Positions 1 through 9,565 of a DNA stretch of 64,000 nucleotides are shown here, in pieces (the stretch's first letter is position 1; every line of letters begins with the position of its first letter). Position numbers and translations under genes: made by a program. Location: positions 1 to 64,000 of the forward strand of contig NZ_WWFG01000004.1 in NCBI RefSeq assembly GCF_026127265.1, given 5' to 3'. Origin of the DNA: Nostoc sp. KVJ3 (GTDB taxonomy: Bacteria > Cyanobacteriota > Cyanobacteriia > Cyanobacteriales > Nostocaceae). The notes below the pieces were generated by a model, which did not search any database, had not been told where the DNA came from, and saw nothing but the letters and a program-made list of their open reading frames with translations.

Positions 1-30
1 GACTACATTTATAACTTTGAAGTATATGTT

Positions 31-302
31 GGTTCTTGGCAACTTTTGGTGATCTTGGTTGAGACAAGGCAGAAGGCAGACGGCAGAGGGCAGAAGGAAG
101 GAGAAAGGAAAAATTTCCACAATTGAAGCTCTGCTTGGATTATAAAATATCTGCATCACTTGAAAGCCGTCAGCGATCGCCCCAAAAAAGGTCACAAGTC
201 CCACGCCCAGATAACAAAATGTTTTAAAACCTTCTGCCGTCTGCCTTCTGCCATGCCTTAAAGTGCGTAACTTTCAATGATCACCAAAATCTGACAAGAA
301 CC
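31..302. repeat. MITE-like element with terminal inverted repeats
   Basis: The ends at 31-54 and 279-302 form an imperfect 24-bp inverted repeat (left end begins GGTTCTTGGC and ends TTTTGGTGATC). Just inside lie a second inverted pair of GGCAGAAGGCAGACGGCAG-like tracts. No open frame is seen. This looks like a non-autonomous miniature element of the kind common in Nostoc. It fills the start of the window, which otherwise has no gene. Confidence 0.6.
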
Positions 303-364
303 TATATGTTGGTCTAGTGCGGAGTGAAGCGTATCGTGTCCGTTTGGTCAAAATATGGTTCAAA

Positions 365-652
365 TCACAAATGCTGGGCGTTGCTCATCAAATTTGTAAT
401 GATTACTCCACTATATTGACTCACATAAAATTTAATCCAATCACAAGCTATATCTAGCTCTTCGTTAGAATGAGCATTACAATTGGCATAAGTTACTCTT
501 TGGTTCAATTCATTTTCTATATCAGTGTTAAGGCTGGAAGAGTTACTAGTAAAAAAAACCATTGGAGTAATCTTGATTGGCTCTGCTAGTCTATCTGTAG
601 AAACCACCTGTAAGTTATCAACTAAAACGTATATTTGTGGAATCCTGCTCAT
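365..652 (-). CDS. Small hypothetical protein downstream of NACHT copy 1
   Basis: A 95-aa protein I do not recognise. It has no signal peptide or membrane segment and reads as a small soluble alpha/beta protein with a hydrophobic C-terminus (SGVIITNL). Its start overlaps the end of the 188-aa gene upstream by 4 nt, so the two are almost certainly cotranscribed and translationally coupled. They follow the broken NACHT gene on the same strand, so a role as accessory or effector of that conflict system is possible but is inference from position only. Confidence 0.5.
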   Translation of the reverse strand: MSRIPQIYVLVDNLQVVSTDRLAEPIKITPMVFFTSNSSSLNTDIENELNQRVTYANCNAHSNEELDIACDWIKFYVSQYSGVIITNLMSNAQHL

Positions 653-1215
653 GTGTATAAATGATTTTCTAAAAAATTGGGTAAAAATTTAACTTTGCCG
701 ATGATATTGAAATACAATTTGTAGTCATCAAAATCAATTTTACTTACAAGCCTGTCAGGAATAGCAAGCGGTATACCTGAATGACAATAGTTATCTGAAG
801 TCGCAGTGCATAGTAAACATTCTTGATTTTCTACTGTCACTGGCTTAAATCTTACAGAACCCACCCCCCTTTCTATCATGTGAAATTTACCATGTGGGTT
901 ATAAAATTTAATGCCTTTTTCTTCACGAAGGTAATGTTTAGCATCCATTCTTGCTCTGAAAGCATCTTCTGTATGATATAAACCGGGAGTACGTGGAAAC
1001 CAATCAACTATCCGAAAGCCTTCTAATATCAAAGACTTAAAAGCAGTATTACGTTCGCGTAGTAACACTTTCCAAAAATCCTCATTTGATTTAAAGCCAA
1101 AATCAGTTCCATTTTGTTGAAAATTACCCGGCTTTTGCAAATTTGTATTCTTGAAATGTTGTAATAAAAAATTGATTACTTGTTTCGGAGGTAGTTCTGC
1201 TATTACTTTTTGCAT
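649..1215 (-). CDS. Hypothetical protein, 188 aa, downstream of NACHT copy 1
   Basis: A soluble 188-aa protein of unknown family. Visible features are a basic/aromatic middle region (WFPRTPGLYHTEDAFRARMD), a His-rich stretch (PHGKFHMIERG), and a CLLC pair plus further Cys/His (NYCHSG) that could bind metal. It overlaps the 95-aa gene after it by 4 nt. It lies about 150 nt downstream of the NACHT copy 1 remnant, and the homologous position after the intact NACHT copy has no equivalent gene. Enzymatic function cannot be assigned. Confidence 0.55.
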   Translation of the reverse strand: MQKVIAELPPKQVINFLLQHFKNTNLQKPGNFQQNGTDFGFKSNEDFWKVLLRERNTAFKSLILEGFRIVDWFPRTPGLYHTEDAFRARMDAKHYLREEKGIKFYNPHGKFHMIERGVGSVRFKPVTVENQECLLCTATSDNYCHSGIPLAIPDRLVSKIDFDDYKLYFNIIGKVKFLPNFLENHLYT

Positions 1216-1219
1216 ATTT

Positions 1220-1400
1220 TAATTAGCGTTAGAAACAATAGTGAACCCTAGCTGATTTAAGAAAAGACTAGCAGATAGCCGAAAATTAGTATTATCGGCG
1301 TTTCGTTCAATGTTAATAGGTTTTGATTATAACCTTCGCCTCGTGAAAGAGTTGTATCTTCCTATTTCCGTTTGAACTCCATTTGAGCGAAGTGGTCTTG
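1220..1400. repeat. Downstream repeat arm of duplicated conflict locus, copy 1
   Basis: The sequence after the NACHT copy 1 stop matches that after NACHT copy 2 (about 5705-6010): both contain GTTAGAAACAA, a GCTGATTT stretch, TTATCGGCGTTT and GGTTTTGATTATAACCTTC. Copy 2 carries about 100 extra bases (about 5826-5928) inside this arm. The shared non-coding tail shows that the whole locus, not only the genes, was duplicated. Confidence 0.7.
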
Positions 1401-2638
1401 CAGCAGTTTGTGGATGAAGGTAACGACCACCACGCTGGAGGAATAATCGCTCGGTGCAGTAGTCGAGGAAACGGGCATAGTTCCAGGGGATGAGTTTGCT
1501 TTGGTAAAGAAAAAGATGCAACATAAAGTGTTGGGCATAATCGTCACTCATTCCAAGCATTCCAACAAGCAGGAATTGCACCCCGAATAATAGCCCCAAA
1601 GACAGCCCTCCAAACAGCCCTCCAAACAGCCCTATAAACAGCCCCAAAAAAGACCATGAAGGTATCCCAAGAAGAGGCAGCCCATAAATTAGTCCATTCA
1701 TCATTGTAAAAAGTCCAAGAGGCAGCCCCATAACCAGCCCAAATATCAGCCCAAAAGACAACCAACACACTAGTCCATCTGTCAGTCGAACACACAGGCA
1801 GCGCATCATCAAAATCGGGAGACGCATCAAAGCAATCAGTCCACCATTCGGTCTAGCATTCAGCCCACCGCTCAGTCCAACACCCATTCCTAAAATCAGT
1901 CCAACACTCAACCCAGGCATCCACCCATAAATCAACTCAACACCTAGCCCTCCTACAAACCCACCAATTAGTCCAACAATCACCCAATACTTCTTTTGTT
2001 GATCAAGCGGAAGTATATAGAACACAATGTAAGGGGGGATCTCCCTAATCAAAAACTCTGTTTGATTAACCTTTTCCATTTGCCATGCCAGCCAGATTAA
2101 CCAGTGAAGAGTCTGTCTGGGCGTAGGTGGTATGCGCCTGCGATAGGGACTGCTCTCAATCTCAAACGGCCGATGCAACATTTGCTCCACATACCCATCC
2201 AGCAAGTACTGAAGTTGATCGTTTGCGGTCTGCAATTGCTGCCATTGTTCCGTTGTGTTTTGAGGGTAGGTAAGTACTGCTATACTGAGTAACAAAGGGG
2301 TACGCAGGAACGCTAACAATTCGGGACTGCGGGCGATCAAGTCCCATAACTCCTGCCGTCTAACCTTGGTCAGGTAGTTCTGAATTTGTTGATCGCTCAA
2401 CCCTTTCAAGTAAACCGCCCCGTTTAATTGCAGAGTAGTCTTGTAGTTCTCGTACTCTTCAATCCGGCTACACACCACCGCATAGCGCGGTGCAGATTCT
2501 CCAGCCAGAAAGCCATTGATCTGCCGAACACATAAATTCTGCCGTTCTGGAGCCACCTCATCCAATCCGTCCAGAAGGGGCAGCACAACTTGTTCTGTTA
2601 CCCACTGCTTCCCTATCTTTTTGTCAAATCCATATCTA
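1362..2638 (-). pseudogene. NACHT/STAND NTPase copy 1, 3' part (interrupted)
   Basis: This encodes the rest of the NACHT domain and C-terminus of the copy 1 STAND NTPase. It holds the Walker B motif (LPLLDGLDEV), the sensor region (VVCSRIEEYENY), the helical lid, and a long Gly/Leu-rich hydrophobic part that probably crosses the membrane repeatedly. It has lost its P-loop to the element at 2639-3836. A net 2-nt loss near 1418-1422 relative to copy 2 also throws the last ~25 residues out of frame; the ancestral ending (KLLQDHFAQMEFKRK) is still readable in another frame down to 1362. The open frame from 2586 to 1327 could be translated but would not bind ATP. Confidence 0.85.
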
Positions 2639-3836
2639 GTAGTCTACCAAGGGAACTTTGCTAAGTAAAACCTCTAATTGGTAAAATAGCCAAAAACGGG
2701 GTGTAATATGGCAAAAAAGTACATTGTTGACTTGAATGAAGATGAAGTTTCTCAGCTACAAGCAATAATTAAAAAAGGTAAGCACAAAGCAAGAACCATA
2801 ACCCGTGCAAACATTCTTCTGATGGCTGCTGAAGGAGAAACGGATCAAGCGATCGCTAGCATAGTTAGAGCGCATGTTGCAACAGTGCAACGAATACGAG
2901 AAAAATTCGTCATTGGAGGGTTAGATTTTGCTTTAAAGGATGAAGTTCATCCACCAAAACCTAAAAAGTTAGATGAAAAACAAGAAGCATTTTTGATTGC
3001 AACAGCTTGTTCTAATCCACCAGTTGGAAGAGTACGTTGGACAATGCAATTATTAGCAGATCATTTAGTGAACGTTGGTATCATAGATTCAATCTCAGAT
3101 GAAACAGTACGTCAAACTTTAAAAAAAATGAAATCAAGCCTTGGTTGAAAGAACAATGGTGTATTCCTGAAGTTAACGCAGAATATGTTTTTCCGAATGG
3201 AAGATGTGCTGGATCTATACAATGAGCCTTATGATCCTAAACGCCCTGTAGTCTGCTTTGATGAACGTCCATACCAATTAGTAGAAGAAGTAAGGCTTCC
3301 TTTGCCACCAGAGCCGGAGCAGCCTGAACGTTATGATTTTGAGTATAAACGTAAGGGGCAGTAAATTATTTGCATGTTTTCAACCCTTGGCAGGCTGGCG
3401 GCATATCGAAGTTACAGAACGTCGAACTAAAGCGATTTTGCTAAACAGATGAAAATTTAGTAGATGTTTGTTACCGAGATGCTGATGTTATTCGTTTAGT
3501 AGTTGATAACTTGATATTCATACGCCCAGTGCATTATACGAAGTTTTTCCACCAGAAGAAGCACGTCGAATTATTCAAAAATTAGAGTTTCACTATACTC
3601 CTAAACACGCTTCTTGGCTGAATCAGTAGAAATTGAATTATCTGTTTTATCTCGCCAATGTTTAGAACGGGCGTATTCCTATGCAGAAACATTAACTTCT
3701 GAGATTGCCGCTTGGGAGAAACAACGTAATCAGCAAAAAGCTAGTGTCTATTGGGGTTTTCAAACCAAAGACGCTCGCCGAAAAATGCAGCGTTTATATC
3801 CGAATTTAACCTAGCAAAGTTGGCTTGGCAGACTAC
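2639..3836 (+). mobile_element. IS630-type insertion sequence inside NACHT copy 1
   Basis: The ends are imperfect ~30-bp inverted repeats (left GTAGTCTACCAAGGGAACTT; right, read inward, GTAGTCTGCCAAGCCAACTT) flanked by TA on both sides, at 2637-2638 and 3837-3838. TA target duplication and about 1.2 kb length fit IS630/Tc1-mariner. Removing the element plus one TA rejoins the NACHT frame exactly through ELKSKPRYGFDKKIGKQW, matching copy 2 at that place. It is therefore a clean insertion into a once intact gene. Confidence 0.9.
2708..3814 (+). pseudogene. IS630 family transposase, frameshifted
   Basis: The first 146 residues (2708-3148) are an intact N-terminal helix-turn-helix region (TRANILLMAAEGETDQAIA, then DETVRQTLKKM). 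The DDE catalytic part follows in shifted frames: VVCFDERPYQL around 3250, LVVDNL around 3500, and VEIELSVLSRQCLERA at 3620-3670 with the last Glu, ending in RLYPNLT. The three acidic motifs lie in different frames, so the enzyme is dead unless frameshifting rescues it. Element ends are still recognisable, so trans-mobilisation is conceivable. Confidence 0.85.
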
Positions 3837-3838
3837 TA

Positions 3839-4410
3839 GGTTTAGATTTCAGTTCTGCCACCAACCAATCAGTTAGAGATTGGCGGTCATCTTTCCATGA
3901 GGATAAGTTTAATAAAACCGGAACGGGATAATCAGGGTGTTCTTCCGCACGTTTGATTAAAGCTTGTGCTAGTTCTAATAGTGTGGTTGTTTTACCTGCC
4001 CCTGGCGCACCTAAAATTAACAGTTTACCTGCAATTTCTTCAGAATCAAAAACTTCTAAAATTGTTGTGGTATCTGGGAGAGGTTCAGCAGGCTTTAAGC
4101 CAATTTTTATCTCAGCATCCCAAGGTCTTTTTACCTGCTGGGGTTGCGGCTCTTTACCCAAATTAATCAGCACGGTCTTGTGTAGAGATTGCCTTAACCG
4201 TGCTGTAACTTCTTCCTTAACTGCGGCTAATAGTAACCGCTCGTTCTTGGGTCTGGCAGGGTTGCCTATTGGTGTTGTCTGCTGACCACCTAGAATATTA
4301 AAAATATTTTGAAAAACATTACCTTGAATATAGTCGCCTTCAATCCGTTCGTTATAATTACCTCCTTCAGTATTGATATTGCGGTTTTCAGGCGGGTTCG
4401 GCTCTTCCAT
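3839..4410 (-). pseudogene. NACHT/STAND NTPase copy 1, 5' part (interrupted)
   Basis: This is the N-terminus of the copy 1 NACHT protein. It opens with a short repeat block (NINTEGGNYNERIE, DYIQGN), then the region conserved with copy 2 (QQTTPIGNPARPKNER), a linker with RPWDAEIKIGLKP, and the P-loop GAPGAGKTTT. The frame runs a few codons into the IS end and stops. The 75% or so visible identity to copy 2 identifies it. The N-terminal repeat is the same variant as in the upstream solenoid gene of this copy and unlike that of copy 2. Confidence 0.85.
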
Positions 4411-4491
4411 ATTTTTGCATGAGCTAAATTTTCAGCCTAGAAGCTGCGGGTTGGTAAACTATGAACTTAGAAGTATGTTAATTCAGTTTCC

Positions 4492-4959
4492 TTAATCTTC
4501 TATCTCTACTTCCTGCCAGCCTTTGATAGCACCAACAATAAAAGCGCCTGCTGGGTTATCAATAGCTTTTTCAAAAGCAGCCAAGCCACCTTCTTTAACC
4601 GCATTTATTACTCGTTTTTTCAATGTTGGGTTGCTTTCAATGCGATTTATGGCTTCTGCCGCTACTACCATTTGCTGTGATGTAGTGGTGGTAGGGTAAG
4701 TTTGCTCTAGCTGTTTTAGCAATTGCTGAATCTCAGCAGCAGCTTGGGCAAGGCTCTGCGGTTGTCCAGCCGCGTAGTAATTACCTTGGATATAATCGCG
4801 TTCAATGCGCTCGTTATAGTTGCCGCCGCCTGTGTTGATATTGCGATCGCCAGCCATTGTTGTATCTCCTTGAACTACTCGGTTGCCGTCACCTTGGACG
4901 TTATTGACATTGCCACTAACAGAACCATCAATTGAGAAGCTACCTGGATTTTGATTCAT
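4492..4959 (-). CDS. Solenoid-repeat NACHT partner, copy 1 (surviving 3' part)
   Basis: A 155-aa frame starting at an internal Met that corresponds to about residue 222 of the intact 379-aa AbiTii protein. Residues 1-60 are GN/QGD-type repeats (SGNVNNVQGDGN, VVQGD, NINTGGGNYNERIE, DYIQGN). Residues 65-155 are a helical domain ending KEGGLAAFEKAIDNPAGAFI, different from the C-terminus of copy 2. It lies 81 nt upstream of NACHT copy 1. It may be made alone from the internal ATG, although no good ribosome site is visible. A role as signalling partner of the NACHT protein is inference. Confidence 0.65.
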   Translation of the reverse strand: MNQNPGSFSIDGSVSGNVNNVQGDGNRVVQGDTTMAGDRNINTGGGNYNERIERDYIQGNYYAAGQPQSLAQAAAEIQQLLKQLEQTYPTTTTSQQMVVAAEAINRIESNPTLKKRVINAVKEGGLAAFEKAIDNPAGAFIVGAIKGWQEVEIED

Positions 4960-5617
4960 AGAACCTACATTATGTATTGTATTTATATAATAGATGTTAG
5001 GACTTTTTAGAATAAATTCCTTAAAATACTGTCTATGGTATTTGAATTATCATATTCTAAATCTAATTGGAGATCCTGAATTTCTAGAGTAAAATCTAAT
5101 ATTCTAGTTTTTATAGTGTCTAAAATCCCTACAACCACATCAAAGCTAACTAATCTATAGCACGTACCAACGATGCATTTGTATAAGTTTCTAGATGAGG
5201 ATATACCGACATTGGTAAACTAAATGGAATTGATTCTCCATTAGATGATTCAATAATTGCTTGTAAAGCAGCAACACTTTCAAAAAAAACGTCTGTATGT
5301 AAAGACTCTATATGTTCTCTTGGAAAAGTCGATTTTATCCCTAGAGGTCTTTGATTAAGAAATACAATATTTCCAAAATGGAGTCCTTGTAAATCGCCAA
5401 ATATAGGTACATATTCTAAAATTCTATAATCTGGCAATTCTATCCCCTCAGAATAACCTGTTAATTCATAATTAACCCAGGTTTTGAATGGAGAATAATT
5501 TAATTTATATGCTAAAGATTTGCACTGCCTCAATATGTCAGCTAACCTTATCTCTTGAGTATGACAGTTAATTTCAATATTCTTAATTAAATTTAATATT
5601 TCATTGGATTTAGACAT
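4960..5617 (-). pseudogene. AbiTii-domain gene copy 1, 5' part, two frameshifts
   Basis: The start codon at 5617 opens an AbiTii-type domain (LADILRQCKSLAYKL, WVNYELTGY, LPDYRI). The frame ends early at 5150 because one T is missing from the codons for AYR seen in copy 2 (near 5160). Beyond this the homologous text continues in another frame (TIKTRILDFTLEIQDLQL), and a T-run shortened from five to four near 5022 breaks it again before the MNQNPG segment. In the ancestor this was one gene with 4492-4959, as in copy 2 at 8365-9504. Confidence 0.85.
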
Positions 5618-5973
5618 ATTTTTCGTTTCTAAAAATAATCATTAATGAATTGTTTATATAATTAAAATTTTATTTAAAATTAGCAGAGTTTTATGATAAA
5701 TAATCGTCTAACATTAGAAACAACAGTTAACCATAGCTGATTTGAGGAAAGGTTAGGAGATAGCCAAAAAATTTTATTATCGGCGTTTGTTTCAAAGTTT
5801 CATGTCTACACTTTGGTGTAGAAACAGCCCAGATTTCAACGGCTCAAGCCTTCGGAATAACTTTCTTGTCGCCGGGAATAGTGATTGCCCCGCTTCGAGG
5901 TATCTCCTTTATCTCCTTATACTTTTTAACAGGTTTTGATTATAACCTTCCCCTCGTAAATTGGTTGTATCTT
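5618..5973. other. Gene-free spacer between the two duplicated units
   Basis: No credible ORF. From about 5705 it is the second copy of the downstream arm also found at 1220-1400, here carrying about 100 extra bases (about 5826-5928). This spacer marks the junction of the tandem duplication. I see no promoter or terminator with confidence. Confidence 0.6.
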
Positions 5974-8355
5974 CTAATTTCGTTTAAACTCCATTTGGGC
6001 GAAGTGGTCTTGCAGTAGTTTGTGGATGAAGCGATAGCGACCACCAACACGTTGAAGAAATAGGCGCTCTGTGCAGTAGTTGAGAAAACGGGCGTAGTTC
6101 CAGGGGATGTAGCCGCTTTGCCATAAAGTAATACGTAATGCTAAATGTTGAATACAAGCAAGTCCACCGAAACCGTCAGTAATTGGTAGAAAGTACACAG
6201 CAAGAATCCATGAAACAAGTGCATCTGAGAAAAAGGGTATACATATTGCAATTATCAAAATAACAGCTATATAAATAGAGTTTTTAGCAGATTCCTTAAT
6301 TCCTTGATTTGGGTAAAACTTGCTATTTACATCTACTCGTAAACCTAGAATTAAACCAAGTATAAACCCTCTCACTAGACCTAGAGCCAACCCAAGCACT
6401 AAACCTAAGATTAATATCAAAATCGGTACTAGAAATGCTATTAGTATCAAATACCAAAATCCAGAGCTTGCTGCTATTATTAGTGAAATAATCAATACTA
6501 TGGCTGATACGAGGATAATAAAACCAGATACAATATCTCTTCCACGAGATATACCTGAGCTTAATCCATAAATAAAACCTTTGATGAATCCATTCCCAAA
6601 TCTCTTGAACTCCTCCTTTTTCAAAGGAAACTTTAAATATTCAAGAGTCTCTATTCTTTTTAAACCAATATTGAATCCAGTCATAGCGCCTATAATAAAT
6701 CCACTACAATTAAATATAAAGTCAATATTTTTGCAAAAATATTGTATTTCATTTATATAAATAAAAACTAATAGATTCGTTTTAGCAAATTCTAATAAAC
6801 TATTACATGAAGAGGAAGCTGTAGCTATTACACAAAAAGCGATGATTAACATTGCGACTAGCCATTTTGATGAATTTCCACTTTTCAAATATTCTTCAGC
6901 TTGTTTAATATCTTGTTCAATTATACTTTTAATATCTTCAAAAGAATTAATATGATGTTTTTGATTATCTTTTTTATCATTGAAGGCTAAATTCAGGGTT
7001 ATTACTAATAATATAATTACCCAACTTATAAATTGTCCGATAATTCCGCATAAAACTACTAATATTAATCTATACAATACTTTCTGATAAGACTTACTTA
7101 ATAGATCAGGCTGCATATCTTCAATTAAAAAGTCAGACCTACCTTGCAATTGAATATTCTGAGCTACCCAGCATAGTTTTAAACAAGTTTCCTTAATCGT
7201 AGGCAGAGATTCCTGTTTAAATAAACTTTGCTTAAGACTGCGAGTAAACATTTGATGGATGTACGCATCCAGTAGTCTCTGCCTGAAATTTTCACTAGAA
7301 GTTATTTGTTTCCAATCGTTCTCTGAAAGCTGAGGAAAGACTAAGATAGTTACACTAAGCAAGAGTGGATTGCTAAGTAATTCTAGCAGAACAGAGTTGT
7401 TATGAAGAAAATTCCAGAAGTTATCTAGTTCAACTCTTTCAAGAAAAAGCTGAATTTGGGAGTTAGTAAAACCATGCAAAGAAATTGCTCCATTAAGAAG
7501 GAGTAGATTTGTGTATGCGTTATAATTTTCAATTCGACTACAAACTACTAGATATGGGGGTCTATTCTCATTTTTAAGAAACTGGTTAATTGCTTCAACA
7601 CAGAATGGTTGCTGATGCAGTGACACCTCATCTAATCCATCTAGCATTGGTAAAATCAGACGGGATTCCAACCATTGCTTACTTATACTAGGTCGAACAC
7701 CATACTTTGATTTTAGTTCTGAGATTAACCATTTTTCCAGCTTCGGACGCTTATTTTGCCATGAAGATAAGTTAAGTAAAATAGGAACAGGATAATCTGG
7801 TTGTTCTTCGGCACGTTTAATTAATTCTCGTGCTAGTTCTAATTGCGTGGTTGTTTTACCTGCTCCTGGTTCACCTAAAATTAACAGTTTACCTGCAATT
7901 TCTTGTGAGTCAAAAACTTCTAAAATTGTTGTGGTATCTGAGAGAGGTACAGCAGGTTTTAAACCAATTTTTATCTCAGCATCCCAAGGGCGTTTTACTT
8001 GTTGCGGTTGTGATTCTTTACCCAAATTAATCAGCACAGCATTGTGTAGAGATTGTCTTAACCGTGCTGTAACTTCTTCCTTGACTGCGGCTAATAATAT
8101 CCGTTCATTCTTTGGTCGTTCAGGGTTGCCTACTGGTGTTGTCTGCTGCCCAAAGATTAATTCCTTGATGACGAACATCAAGTTGTTATTACCCTGAACT
8201 ACTGTATTACCATCCCCCAGAACAGCTTGGTTATCATTACCCTGAACGGCTCGGTTTTGATTCCCCTGAACTACATTTTGAGATATAGAACTATCAGCCT
8301 GCTGCGTTGAATTTACATCAGGCTGTTGTTCAAAGTTATCAGGCGGCTGGCTCAT
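5974..8355 (-). CDS. NACHT-type STAND NTPase, membrane-associated, copy 2
   Basis: A 793-aa signalling NTPase. Residues 25-60 are N-terminal repeats (VVQGNQNRAVQGN, QAVLGDGN, VVQGNNN). The NACHT core has its P-loop at 161-168 (GEPGAGKT), Walker B at about 235-244 (LPMLDGLDEV) and the sensor region VVCSRIENYNAY. Residues ~410-740 hold many hydrophobic segments, and the C-terminus (GGRYRFIHKLLQDHFAQ) is conserved with copy 1. NACHT/STAND proteins oligomerise on ligand binding and trigger an effector, often against phage. The gene lies 9 nt downstream of the AbiTii gene, so the two form an operon. It lacks an obvious C-terminal sensor repeat such as WD40 or TPR. Confidence 0.85.
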   Translation of the reverse strand: MSQPPDNFEQQPDVNSTQQADSSISQNVVQGNQNRAVQGNDNQAVLGDGNTVVQGNNNLMFVIKELIFGQQTTPVGNPERPKNERILLAAVKEEVTARLRQSLHNAVLINLGKESQPQQVKRPWDAEIKIGLKPAVPLSDTTTILEVFDSQEIAGKLLILGEPGAGKTTTQLELARELIKRAEEQPDYPVPILLNLSSWQNKRPKLEKWLISELKSKYGVRPSISKQWLESRLILPMLDGLDEVSLHQQPFCVEAINQFLKNENRPPYLVVCSRIENYNAYTNLLLLNGAISLHGFTNSQIQLFLERVELDNFWNFLHNNSVLLELLSNPLLLSVTILVFPQLSENDWKQITSSENFRQRLLDAYIHQMFTRSLKQSLFKQESLPTIKETCLKLCWVAQNIQLQGRSDFLIEDMQPDLLSKSYQKVLYRLILVVLCGIIGQFISWVIILLVITLNLAFNDKKDNQKHHINSFEDIKSIIEQDIKQAEEYLKSGNSSKWLVAMLIIAFCVIATASSSCNSLLEFAKTNLLVFIYINEIQYFCKNIDFIFNCSGFIIGAMTGFNIGLKRIETLEYLKFPLKKEEFKRFGNGFIKGFIYGLSSGISRGRDIVSGFIILVSAIVLIISLIIAASSGFWYLILIAFLVPILILILGLVLGLALGLVRGFILGLILGLRVDVNSKFYPNQGIKESAKNSIYIAVILIIAICIPFFSDALVSWILAVYFLPITDGFGGLACIQHLALRITLWQSGYIPWNYARFLNYCTERLFLQRVGGRYRFIHKLLQDHFAQMEFKRN

Positions 8356-8364
8356 AAATCAGTT

Positions 8365-9504
8365 CTACAATCCCAACAGGTGAGAACCAGCAGCAACACC
8401 TAACCAAGTTGCAACTTTCACAATAATCGGCTTGGCTATTGTCCAGACTTTCTGACCAGCTTCCACGCCCTTACTTGTTTTTTCAAGTGTTTCTGCCACA
8501 GTTCCCAAACGCTCTAATGCTCGTTGCTTATTTGGTTCTTCTTTATCTGTGGCTTTCTTAGCTGCACTCAAGTCTTCAATTACTTCTTCTTTAGTGTCGG
8601 CTGGGAGTTCTGCACCTTGAATTAAAGTTTCTAATTGTGCCAGTAACTTGACAACATCCTCTTTAGTTAGTGATTCTCCGGTATCTGCCCCCACTTGATT
8701 TTGTTGTGTTACTTGATTATTGTCACCAAGGACAGCCTGATTATTATCTCCTTGCACTGCGCGGTTGTTATCGCCTTGAACGTTGTTGACGTTGCCGCTT
8801 ACTGAACCACCAACTGAGAAGTTACCTGGATTTTGATTCATGGAACCTACACTATGTATTGTATTTATATAATAGATGTTAGGACTTTTTAGAATAAATT
8901 CCTTAAAAATACTGTCGATTGTATTTGAATTATCATATTCTAAATCTAATTGGAGATCCTGAATTTCTAGAGTAAAATCTAATATTCTAGTTTTTATAGT
9001 ATCTAAAATTCCGGCAATTAAATTGACACTAATAATTCTATAGGCAATGACTAAGGAGGTGTCAGAATAACCAGTTTCTAAATAAGGTAATATTGATTGT
9101 GGTAAGGGAAAACGTAGTACCTGGTTATTTGCTGAATCAATCATTGATTGTAAGTTAGCTACATTATTACGAAAAGGAAATCTGTGTAAAATTTCTATAT
9201 GCTCTTTTAAAATCCTTGGGTCAACTTCTATAGGAGTTTTTTTGATAGTTACAATATTTCCAAAATGATTACCGATCAAGTCTCCAAACAAAGGTACGTT
9301 ATCTATAATTCTATATTGTGGTAATTCTATATCTTCTGGATATCCAATTAACTCGTAATTGACCCATGTTTTCAGAGGGATATAATTTAATTTATATCCT
9401 AAAGATTTACATTGCCTTAATATATCAGATAGTTTGATTTCTTGACTATGACAATTTCTTTCAATGCTCTTAATTAAAATTAATAATTCATTATTCATTG
9501 ACAA
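8365..9504 (-). CDS. AbiTii domain protein with solenoid repeat and C-terminal hydrophobic helix
   Basis: A 379-aa protein, the intact version of the gene broken at 4492-5617. Residues 1-215 resemble the AbiTii family (LSDILRQCKSLGYKL, WVNYELIGY, LPQYRI), found with abortive-infection and NLR-like systems. Residues 222-270 are GNxN/QGDNN repeats (VQGDNNRAVQGD, QAVLGDNN). A charged helical region (LTKEDVVKLLAQLETLI) follows, and the end is hydrophobic (IAKPIIVKVATWLGVAAG). It is the first gene of a pair with the NACHT protein. I infer that it is adaptor or effector, the C-terminal helix possibly acting on membranes. Confidence 0.75.
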   Translation of the reverse strand: MSMNNELLILIKSIERNCHSQEIKLSDILRQCKSLGYKLNYIPLKTWVNYELIGYPEDIELPQYRIIDNVPLFGDLIGNHFGNIVTIKKTPIEVDPRILKEHIEILHRFPFRNNVANLQSMIDSANNQVLRFPLPQSILPYLETGYSDTSLVIAYRIISVNLIAGILDTIKTRILDFTLEIQDLQLDLEYDNSNTIDSIFKEFILKSPNIYYINTIHSVGSMNQNPGNFSVGGSVSGNVNNVQGDNNRAVQGDNNQAVLGDNNQVTQQNQVGADTGESLTKEDVVKLLAQLETLIQGAELPADTKEEVIEDLSAAKKATDKEEPNKQRALERLGTVAETLEKTSKGVEAGQKVWTIAKPIIVKVATWLGVAAGSHLLGL

Positions 9505-9565
9505 AATTTTCAGATAATTAATAATATAATTTTAGAGAATTCAGAAATAGTTTTGTATCAGACTG

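Noticed and set aside
1544..1795. 83-aa Trp/Ala-rich ORF inside the NACHT gene
   Set aside because: It is the shifted frame of the Gly/Leu membrane repeat codons of NACHT copy 1.
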